Positions 47,765 through 59,830 of a stretch of 64,000 nucleotides of DNA are shown here, one piece after another. The DNA comes from Dillenia suffruticosa. Taxonomy: Eukaryota > Streptophyta > Magnoliopsida > Dilleniales > Dilleniaceae. Made by a program: the position numbers and the translations under genes. The notes under the pieces are model-generated. The model made no database searches. It saw only the letters and a list, made by a program, of their open reading frames with translations, and was not told the origin of the DNA. How positions within the stretch are numbered: the stretch's first letter is position 1; every line of letters begins with the position of its first letter. The stretch covers positions 21,742,500 to 21,806,499 of the forward strand of contig JAVTVX010000013.1 of the NCBI GenBank assembly GCA_033439265.1, read 5' to 3'.

Positions 47765-47808
<44 letters not shown>
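47765..47808 (+). repeat. (CT)n tract in the aquaporin 5' leader
   Basis: A (CT)n run ends about 30 bp before the ATG at 47,840, so it is probably transcribed. A second, longer CT/CCCT tract occupies the first 80 bp of intron 1 (about 48,158-48,236). Confidence 0.85.
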
Positions 47809-47839
47809 GTAAGTTCTCAAAGTCTTTTAACAGAAAGTC

Positions 47840-50045
<2,206 letters not shown>

Positions 50046-50362
50046 TGTTCTTTGGGATCAAGTGTGTGGAATGGGTAGAGAGTTGAAAGGGCAAGTGTTA
50101 CTTTTTGTCTTTTGGGAACAATCCAGATGTGAAAAAATGTCTCTGTAGTTATTAACCATCTAAGGATGGGAGTAAGAGTAAGTAGTAGATGAGATTGTTC
50201 CTCGCTTGTTGGGTCTATGTTTTTCCTATCTTTTTCTTTCACCGGCACTAGATTTTTATTGTGTGCCCCCCAAATAGTACCCCGCTTTTTTAAGGGTCTA
50301 TGTTTAAGCATGTATCCTGTATGCTTGTCATCTTTTCAATTTCAATTCAACTAAGTACTTGT

Positions 50363-50403
<41 letters not shown>

Positions 50404-51500
50404 ATTAATACTGATCGAAATACTGTAATTAATGGTAATGAATGAGCTAATAAAGCTTATCTTTCCTATGATTTGCAGTCAGCTTCTTAAGTGGGTATAT
50501 TATGTTGATCCCCTCTTGTTTATGCTGACAAATGGATAGTCAAACTCAGCATTACTTGATCCAATGTTCTACACTTCATTTCTTTTTGATAATTTTTCTT
50601 ATATTTCACAAATAAATAAACCAACTAATCCAGAATGTCCACGTGTCCTCTCTCTCTCTCTCTCTCTCTCTCATATTTTAAGAGGGGAGGTGACCCAACT
50701 TAAGGACATCTTGTCTTTGTGATGTCATGACCAGACCACGGTCGTAGGGTCATGCGAAACTTCATCAGCTTCGTCTTTGTCGTGCTTTAGCATGTGGAAG
50801 GTAATCAAAATGGGTGAGAATTCTAACATTCTTTAGCAAATTTCTAGGAATTGATGGAAAATATAAGGTTTTTTTTTAAAAAAAAATAAGAAAATCAAGA
50901 TCGTATTTCTAAAATTGGTAGAATCTGTTGAGAATATTTGTCAACTTGGAAATTATCATCCAAAATCTTCTAGATACTCCAAAAAAGGGTCGAAAGTATT
51001 GCATTCGTTATCAATTGTTGCCGATGACCAATCACATTCACAATTAAAGAATAAATTTTAATAGGGATAAAATTATTTTAATACAACATATTGGAGACCG
51101 TGAGAAAGAATTTTATAATATATTTTTTTAAAAAAATAAATAATATTATAAAGAATTTTAATAATATTTTAAGACTTTTTATAATAAAATATTATTAAAA
51201 ATATATACATAAAAACGTCTTCTCAAAATTTCAGTAAAGGTGGTTGCTCTTGCTTTCTCCATCTTTTAGCGGCTTTGCAATTGGCTACACGAACCAAAAG
51301 AATTAAGAATTAGATAAACTAAATTCTAAATACCAGTTTATATCAATAAAAAAATTAAAAATTTTAAAAACTGAGTAATTTTGTATTGTTCAACATATAT
51401 TTTAAATAATATAAAAAGATTAAATATATTAATATCGAACTGATATGTAATAATAAAAAAATAAAATAACATAAATATAAAATAGAGATAAACCTGGTTT
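50046..51500. other. Aquaporin 3' UTR and AT-rich intergenic DNA
   Basis: The first few hundred bases are probably 3' UTR. (CT)n tracts occur at about 50,370-50,399 and 50,650-50,672. I see no further gene. Confidence 0.45.
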
Positions 51501-51509
51501 TGATATCAT

Positions 51510-52290
51510 ATTAGACAACATTGGGAGTAATATAAAAATATTAAAACCTAATGCTCCAATGCTTCAGAGTATTAATTACAATATACCGGGTTTATAAAGA
51601 AAAAAAAACCTTATCATTAAAAATATAAAAATAATTATTATAAATATAAAATATAAAAATAAGAAAAATCAAATATATATAAAAATTAAATTAATATTTG
51701 ATTTGATTTTTATATATAAAATATAATATATTATCTATTACCGTCTCAAATTTAATGTAGTATAATAAAATTTATTTGAATTTAAAAAATAAAATCTAGA
51801 TAAAAAATCTAAAATGTTAGGGGGGTGTTTTTGTAACCTTAGGCTAGCTCTAGACTCTGGCTATTTCTCTACCTTTGACTTTAGATCTGGATCTAACTCC
51901 TGGCTCCAGGTTCAGGCAGAATCAAGTTCTAGCACTTGGGTCAAGCTCTTGGCTCCTGGCCCCGACTCTGTTGACTTTGTTTTTGATTAATTTGTTTTTA
52001 GCATTAGTTCTGATCGTTGAAGGCACGTACACGTGCGTGAATAACTCTTTTAGTAAATGGAATTGTGAAAAAATATTAGAAACAATATAAAAATATTAAA
52101 ACTTGATACTCCATTGTTTCGTTGAATTATTATATTATATTGAATTTATATATAAAATTTATTATCATAAATATAGAAATATATATTATAAATATAGAAA
52201 TATAAAAATTTAAAAAATCAAATATATATTCAAATAAACCAATATTTGATTTGATTTTGATACGTAATATATTTTTTAACAAGTAAAATC
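51510..52290. mobile_element. LTR-like direct repeat pair, possible TRIM element
   Basis: Two related segments of about 215-230 bp (51,515-51,740 and 52,073-52,287) flank about 330 bp. Both run from AATATAAAAATATTAAAAC, through a CTCCA.TG.TTC phrase, to ATTTGATTTGATTTT. The second begins near TTAGAA and ends TTAACA, in keeping with an LTR that starts TGTTAGA and ends with its inverse. The middle has no coding capacity. I found no clear primer-binding site or target duplication, so two independent solo copies are also possible. Confidence 0.4.
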
Positions 52291-52696
52291 CAATTTATTT
52301 ACTCTTTAATTGATTTGTTCAATCTTATTATTCTTTAAATTCAAAAATGGCGTAGAACATTCAATTTTGGAATCCACCGTAAACTTGATAGAGCCAGGAA
52401 ACTAGATTGAAACATGGGCCGAAAATCTAGACTCACTTTATGCACTTTTCTCACTTTTTTTGTGGGTAATTATCAATTTTCATTTATTATATTATATCTC
52501 AAATTTTAAATTAATGAGGAATTAAGTAAGAGGTATATATGTATATACATAAAGTAATCCAAAAATACAGATTATTGACTCGAAATCAGTATAGGTTTTA
52601 TTAATCGAATTGAAATAATTTATTTTGCATTTCCATTTTTTCAAGTACCAAATAAATATTTACCATATTATTTTTGATATTTTCAAAAACTTACTA

Positions 52697-52734
52697 TTTT
52701 ATATATACACAAATTGGGCTTCGCGGGTTGGGCC
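52697..52734 (+). promoter_or_regulatory. TATA box and site II motifs of the subunit G promoter
   Basis: TTTTATATATAC (52,697-52,708) is followed by TGGGCT (52,715-52,720) and TGGGCC (52,729-52,734), the TGGGC[CT] site II type common in plant housekeeping promoters. All are kept in the two truncated copies, where the TATA-like box reads TTTTATTTATAC in the right copy. Confidence 0.55.
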
Positions 52735-52899
52735 TATTGGCGTAGCCCACCAACCCCAAGAAGTTAGACAAGGAATCAGATTTTTAACAGACGTGTCCGT
52801 CTCGCTCTCGCCTGTCTCTCTTCGGTGAATTTGATCGAGATCAGAAGGTCCGTTTCTCTCTCAGTTCACCTCCGGCTCCTTCGCTTCTGGTATCTTCCT

Positions 52900-54271
52900 G
52901 TAAGCCCTAAAATCTCTCACCCTTCATTTTTCTCTCCCGTTTTTTCTCTATTATAAATCAAATGGACGATCGCGATTGGCTGGACTCCTCATTTTTATGA
53001 CATTTATGTCCTTGATTTGTAAGCATCATGTGGAATTTCGGAATTCGGTAATCTGTGGATCGATGTTAATGTGTTACATACGGTGAATATTAGCTTTATT
53101 CGATGTCCGACTAAAGATTATCGAATAATTTTTTTTTTCGGCATTACATTGTAATTTTCACATGATATAGTTGTTTTTTGTTGAATTCGATAGCAGAAAA
53201 TCGTTTGCTGGTTTGAATCGGCTAGGGTTTACTGTGTCCAGAGATTTTTGGCCCCAATTTTGTTGTATTGAACTGAAATTGAATTGTGCATTTAGTTATG
53301 TGAATAATTTGTCCTTTAATTACGCGAAGTTGGATGATCTTGCAGTAGAAATTTTGGAGCCTTTAGATTTATGTTATATATTTTGGACTAACCAAAATCA
53401 ATTTAGATATAGTGTTGTGTCCTTGGTTACAATTGGGAGGAACAATTTAAACTACTAAAGTCCTGGATCATGGACTTAGGTACTGGTGTTAGGTGCATAT
53501 ACATGTTGGATGGAAAAACATGCGTTTCATTTGGGGAAAAAAAAAAGCTATCTGCTAAAAACAAATATCCAGCCCTAATAACAGTATCCATATGTGCAGT
53601 CAGTCAGACAGGAGTGTGGACGGCTGGGCAAAGTGAAGAATCCATGTTATATAGGTTAAGTGGTTAGGGTTTCCCTTGGTGGACTGACATCACATTAGCA
53701 ATGCTCAATATTGATGAATTTTGGATTATGCTGCCGCAGTCTTGACTGGATTTATTTTCTTCTATTTTATCCATCTTGAACCTGCCCATGGCCCAACTAT
53801 TCTGTCTTAGTTTGTCCTGAAAACTTAAAATCCAGTAGATGTCACTTAAATATGTTCTATGGACAGTGTAAATTTTTTTCATGGTAATACATATTTTTTG
53901 TTTTGATAAATGAACTAAAGAATCCAGTAGAAGTCCCCTCAATGCAGTTTCTCCGTGGGTGGAGTCAGCTTAGATATCACTGCATTGTCCAAACTTTTTG
54001 TTCCAACATACCATTCTTTAACTTGTCCAAACTCTTGAGAGCATAACCATTTCTATCTTCTTCCCTGGCTGTAATCCAAGTGATATGATCTCTCACAGAT
54101 GTTGACGGGAAGGATGCCAGCAGGGACCATTAAACTTGATCTTCTCACAGATTTTGAGATTGTCATGTTCTTGTCCACTGGATAGTGTTTGGAAGCCTTT
54201 TTTCTATATGACTTTGGTCAAATCCTTGTGCTATGAACTTTACTTATCTGATTCTTGTGCAACAGTTTCAG
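52900..54271 (+). other. 5' UTR intron of the subunit G gene
   Basis: The donor is at CTTCCT|GTAAGC (52,900) and the acceptor at TTTCAG|GAAAAATGG (54,271), six bases before the ATG. The intron is preserved in both truncated copies. It contains an open frame of about 95 codons (53,171-53,458) that stays open in all three. Confidence 0.75.
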
Positions 54272-54276
54272 GAAAA

Positions 54277-55818
54277 ATGGCATCAAACAGGGCTCAAGGT
54301 GGAATTCAACAGTTGCTAGCTGCAGAACAAGAAGCTCAGTGTATTGTCAATGCTGCCCGAAATGGTAAGACTTTCTATGCTTCATATTGTCCTTTTGCTT
54401 TTGAGGTCATATCAGATGGGAATTGTGGGGGACTTTTTATGTGGTCCTTGCATTGTATTATCTATGATCTGCGGTCTGATATTTCTTTGATCGTTTGGAA
54501 AGTTGCTGTAGATTTCATCCTTTTGATTTGTTGCTACTGTCCATCACATTTATCTTATATGGCCGCATATGAAGTGATTTTTTTTTTTTTTTTTTTTAAA
54601 TTTTTAGCAGATCAACAGATTTCTTCCTGAGATTATTTTCCCTTTTTCTGTTGAAAGTTCTAGCTTTGGGGGATCAGGCCACACTTGACCCTCCTCTTGT
54701 CTTTAAATCCATAATGAATTCTGCCTTTGAAACCATTGCCAAAATTAAATCTGATCCTTTGAAAGCAGGTCCTCTCTCTAGAAATCTTGCTTCATAAATT
54801 ACACAAGGTTCAAGTGAATGTTATCAAGAAATATAATGGAATTTATGGTAAGTTTTAACCTTGAGTAGGATCTTTGTTGGGACGAAGAAAGCAGGTCCTC
54901 TCTTTTGTTGGGATGAAAAGAGATATGTATTTTTCAATTATAGGTTAATCCCACCTTTGTAAAACTCTCTCTCTCTCATCATATGGGAAATAATTAGAAT
55001 TGAGAAGCTGATCAAAAAGCATCCATGGCGCATATGTTTATGGTGGTTTCAACTTGTCATGCTTGAGAAAAAGTTGAACTGGATCAGATGTAATTGAGAG
55101 AGCTCTGTTTTTAAAAGAACTTCCGTTTTATCTTCTTTGTATCTGCCACATGTGCAGAGATGCAACTTACTGTTGATTGATCTAATTCGTAAAATGCAAT
55201 CTCAATTGCCAGGTGTTGTTATACCTCACTTGGCCTCTTAAATTGGTAATGCTCTTGAAATGTGATGTCTCAACTGCTTCCATGTTCTTGTGTTTAGAGA
55301 AAATGAACAGGTTGAAGCAAGCTAAAGAGGAGGCAGATAAGGAGGTTGCAGAATTTCGGGCGCAAATGGAGATGGAGTTTCAAAGGAAAGTTGCAGAGGT
55401 AGTTACACTACTCAAAACCTCTGTTTGCTTTTCTGTGTTTAAATAGTAAATGACGAACTATTCCGGTTCAGACTTTTTATGTATTTCATTTTGGGGCTTG
55501 TTTGTTCAGAGTCCAGTCCTCATTTTCCTTAAGATTTTCATAACCTCATTGCAACATTAGAACTTTGGGAAGCACTTGAGTTTCCTTCAAAAACTTTAGC
55601 TTCTCATCTAACTTCTGTAGACTTGTACTTTTTGTCCATTTATTACTAAATTGCCCTTCTACTGTGGTCAACAGAGTAGTGGAGATTCTGGTGCTAATGT
55701 GAAGCGGCTCGAGCATGAGACGGAGGGCAAGATCCAGCACCTGAAATTGGAGGCTTCAAGAATATCTCACGATGTTGCCCACATGCTCCTGAAGCACGTG
55801 ACAAGCGTGAGATACTAA
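54277..55818 (+). CDS. VHA-G: V-type proton ATPase subunit G, intact gene
   Basis: Coding exons 54,277-54,364, 55,298-55,398 and 55,675-55,818 join at GT-AG sites into 110 residues, the length of plant VHA-G. Subunit G forms the peripheral stalk with subunit E and holds the V1 sector against V0 in the proton pump of vacuolar and endomembranes. The N-terminal [14 protein letters not shown], the charged helix [36 protein letters not shown] and the C-terminal LLKHVTSV are diagnostic. The protein is soluble and almost wholly helical. Position 22 is Cys where I recall a basic residue in other plants. The promoter carries site II motifs and there is a long 5' UTR intron. Its 5' half is duplicated at 28.0-30.5 and 36.4-38.9 kb. 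Poly(A) signals (AATAAA) occur near 56,018. Confidence 0.97.
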
Positions 55819-56049
55819 ATCTTTTCCCTGTGGTGGTGTTTGGTGTTGCAACTGCTTAGATTATGATATGTTCTTTTGCCTCCTTTGTCCTGGATTTTTT
55901 AATGCTCCTGTATGCAATGGTTGTGCCTTTTGTATTGATATAATGTTGTAACTCTGATTCTGCACCTCGCAAAATGGGGTTACTGTCCCTTGCCAAAGGT
56001 TTACCTTATTTTGGTCAAATAAAGATACGTGAGTTTTTCCGCAGCTTAC

Positions 56050-57481
56050 ATCTCATCTTCGTGGGATTGCTGAACTGATTGATTCTGTTTTCTTACCATA
56101 CACCCTTGCACGTTTCTTTCTTGTTAACCTTTTAATTGACTACCACTCGCAAGAATTTTGCAGCAAACCAACCGCACCGCCAGCTGCATTATGATCATGG
56201 TGGCCACCATCATTTCATATGGTGGATCATTTGATATGGTGGAGCCCGTGTGTCAGTCCTCGGAGTTGTCTAAAAGTGGGGGTTGAGCATGGAAATCCGA
56301 GAGGAACTGCAAAACTTGTAGTCCAGTTCATCAATCTTTATTTTATATCATTTATGTGTTCATCTAATTAATGATCTATTCTGGGTTTTTCCTAAGGGAG
56401 CTATGTCTTGGTCATGACGTGTCACCAAACCAAATATAAAATTATGAAGTACCTTGATGTACTTTTGATTAGTAGAAAATATGCTCAATAGGAAATTAGC
56501 AAATTACAGGTGGAACCAGCCCGTACAATGATCCCTAGTCCTTACACCCCAGCACAGGCTTGGTGGTCCAGTGACATTGTGGTCTCTTTACTCCTTGAAC
56601 ACAGAAAAGGTTTGCGTCGTGATTTTCATATCTGCCCCATTCTTGCAACAAACTCAAATGAGGTGTCTTTGAATTATGCATTTATATTTGGATCACGTTG
56701 GTGATTGACTTGCCTTGTTCTACGGGGTGTTTGCTTTAGTTTGAGGGGAAACCAAGTCAACAAATCCATTGTCGTGGAATTGAGGTTTGAGAAGATTTAA
56801 CTGCCAAAATAGGGGAAACGACTGCAACCTATTTGGCCTCTGAGCTATCGTCTGCTAGAGAGGGCTGCCATAAATTAAGAGTGATTTCTACACATTCATA
56901 GACTCTCCAACTCTAATAATCTAATTTTAGAATTTTTTATATTATTTTAAAAAAATTTTACTGACCACCTTAGTTTTTATTTCAACATTCATTGGGTGAA
57001 TGGTGAAATAGTACGAGAAATATATGCTGATGAGAAGAGTCAAAAGTGATATAATACCAAAAATACCATTTTTGAGGAGAAACATTTTTTTTTTCCAAAT
57101 CCAATAATTTTATTTTTTACTTTTTATGACAAATCAAATTCTCATCTCCACACCCTGGTCCTCGGATTTGATCCATTCATTAAATAATTTATTGATTGCT
57201 TTCCACATATCACCAAATCTTTTCATGGCGTGAAATTGGTCACAAGTATTGAAAATTTTGCCGATATATCTTAAATTCTAAGAACACATCACATGATGAT
57301 GACAAGGGGACAAGACAGAAATGGAACCCCACTAAAGATTATCATCTATAAATCCCCTAAATAGGCCAACTAGAGACGTATTAAAGTGTCCCATCACGTT
57401 CCCATGCAGTTGCGCTTATGTATGCTTGCCGAAATTTGGCTGCAGCCTTGAGTGAGATTGTGACAAAATTGTTACACAATT
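56050..57481. other. Intergenic stretch, no gene recognised
   Basis: The left end may be subunit G 3' flank. The open frame at 56,510-56,704 has no recognisable features. Confidence 0.4.
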
Positions 57482-57494
57482 AACATTGAGAGAG

Positions 57495-57695
57495 GATCAA
57501 CGTCTCGTCTGAATGGCTTAATTGGTTTGAAAATTGATACCACTTAATTATAATCAGGATTTTGATCTCTCATAGGAATAGAAAAATTAGCACTGGGAGA
57601 CCTATCCCCAAAGTAGGTCTTGTAAGCGGTTGACTTAGATTAGTCGGGATAAAATTTTAGATATCGAATTGGTGACAAAGTTATGGTATAAAAAA
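57495..57695 (+). mobile_element. tRNA-derived SINE, plus orientation
   Basis: AACATTGAGAGAG lies at 57,482-57,494 and 57,696-57,708. The right copy has since expanded into a longer GA tract. The element is the sister of 12,020-12,218: GGCTTAATTGG, then TGGGAGACCTATCCCCAAA, and an A tail. Box B has decayed to GGATTTTGATCTC. Confidence 0.8.
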
Positions 57696-58021
57696 AACAT
57701 TGAGAGAGAGAGAGAGAGAGAGAGTGTATCCACCGGACACCAGAGTTCGGGGACCCACAAAGCCAATGTAAATATAATGACCTTTTAAGGGTAGGGTTCA
57801 CGACAACATGTTAGATAGATTAGTGGACTATTTTTAGGCCAAAATCTGGCAAAATCAACCACAAGATTGCAAAATCCGACCAATCAGAATTTGGTGTTTT
57901 CTTCTCTAATAAGAGAAGGACTAGCTCCAAGTGGTCCAAATTTGATTGAAGCCACGGGAAGGTGCACTGCCTTCAAACCCAAAGATCATTTGACCAAAGT
58001 GATCATAAGGTCATTCTAGAC

Positions 58022-58240
58022 TATTTTTTTTTTTTTTATCATATCTTGGATACCGTCTGGTATCCGAGATTTCATTCTGATTAATTTGAATAGATCACTG
58101 CAGTAGTTTCTTTTAGAGGGTGGATCTCCCAACAGGGAACGCTTCATACACACGAGGGCTCGATATCCTAGTGGGAGTTAAATTTTGATCATATTTAAGG
58201 ATAATCAACTCCATATCTAATTGAGGTAACTCATATTGTT
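58022..58240 (-). mobile_element. tRNA-derived SINE, minus orientation
   Basis: AAGGTCATTCTAGAC at 58,007-58,021 and the same sequence with one mismatch at 58,241-58,255 flank the element. The T run at 58,025-58,038 is the tail. It is homologous to 45,296-45,518. Confidence 0.8.
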
Positions 58241-58255
58241 AAGGTCGTTCTAGAC

Positions 58256-58478
58256 CGTAGGATAAGATGAAAAGTACTTTCCCTTTGATGAGAAAAGGAA
58301 AAAGGAAAGTACCATGTGATTGGTGCATTCCTTGTTGAGAATATCTAGGACATTGAGTAGAAGTACATGTCCTCTAGAAGGGAAATGTGCTTGCAAGTTG
58401 CAAGTTGCCATGGCTTGAGGATTGAGATAGAGGTCTCGTAGGTTGCAAGTGCCCTGGCTTGAGGATTGAGATGAAGGT

Positions 58479-58516
<38 letters not shown>

Positions 58517-58835
58517 TACAGACAAAGTTGATCACTTAACAACAATAGTCTGTCAAACCCACCAAATTAGCCCAGGAGGAAGTTCAATTTTAATCTCGCA
58601 AATTATTAGTAACATTTATAAGTTAATAATTTTATGAATGAGAACTGAATTATTTGCATTAATTAGAGTTGTTTTCCAGTGATAAGACAATAATATCTAT
58701 AGTTCAAATAAATGAAGAGGATTTCATTCCCTAGTTTCCTCTCCATTAATTATCTAGAAAAAAAAATTAATATTGTAGAAATGGAGAATCGTTATGACAT
58801 AAAGAATTACTTTTATTTAAACAAAGTTTGACCAT

Positions 58836-58909
<74 letters not shown>

Positions 58910-59242
58910 GTTTCTGACTTTCTCGTTCAATATAATTTTCTCTCAATCGAGAAAGAGGAAAAATTAACAAGAATTCATTTTAGGAAAATAAGCACGAAGC
59001 TTTAGCAAATGGGTCACTGGCTATTTAATTTAAACGCCAGGTCTATTCATGATAAAAAAGTCAATTTAAACATAGATAGACATAATAGTAATAATTTTTA
59101 ATAGAGTAAATTCGAATCCTTATAGTATTTTCAGAAAAATTATATCTAATCGTGTAATCTTAAAATGTAAATATTTAATAAAAAAACTCCATTTACATGA
59201 CAAATGTCTCTTCTTGTTTCCCCCCCCCCCCAAAAAAAAAAT

Positions 59243-59282
<40 letters not shown>

Positions 59283-59655
59283 GATGTTTCAAAAAGGTTC
59301 TCAACCAGAAGAAGATGACTTGCGCGGAAACAATATTCCGTAAATATGAAAACTTAAAAAGAGAAAAAAAAAAAACAAAAATGTACTAATATATTGCAAC
59401 CTAAACCTAAAATTAAGTATTCACCGACGCAAACAGCGTACATTAAAAATTTCCAATCCTGCACTGTAGCATTGAAGTCAAAGCAAAAAACGTTTCCCAA
59501 TTGACCAGAACCGGCTACGTTACCCAATCAGAGATTAGAGTGAAAAATACGAGGAAAATTAAGCAGTAACTACTTCCAGTACTTCCAAGGTTTCCAACGG
59601 TCCTAAAAACAACAAAACCCAAAAATTAAAAAATTGCAAAAATTAAACAGCAGAA
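58256..59655. other. Intergenic DNA with several microsatellites
   Basis: CT repeat at about 58,482-58,510, GA repeat at 58,841-58,907 (over 30 units), C run near 59,221-59,231, and a compound (AT)n(GT)n tract at about 59,244-59,281. No gene is visible until the receptor kinase leader. Confidence 0.6.
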
Positions 59656-59829
59656 ATGGCGACACCCACGTTCCATCCTCATCAGCATTCAGCTCAGCAG
59701 CAGAAACAACAGATCCCCAACTTGAGCTTCACAGACCACAACGCCACCACCACCAGAAAGGCTTTATCTTTCTCATCACTCATGACACTTTTGACTCAAA
59801 CTAAACAAACCAATAAAAATTCACACTAA
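59656..59829 (+). CDS. Upstream ORF (57 aa) in the receptor kinase leader
   Basis: An ATG at 59,656 opens 57 codons, and its TAA ends at 59,829, one base before the kinase ATG at 59,831. The peptide is His/Gln/Thr-rich (MATPTFHPHQHSAQQQ). If the transcript starts upstream it would act as a uORF and could lower kinase translation. The transcription start is unknown, and I do not recognise the peptide. Confidence 0.35.
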   Translation: MATPTFHPHQHSAQQQKQQIPNLSFTDHNATTTRKALSFSSLMTLLTQTKQTNKNSH

Positions 59830-59830
59830 A

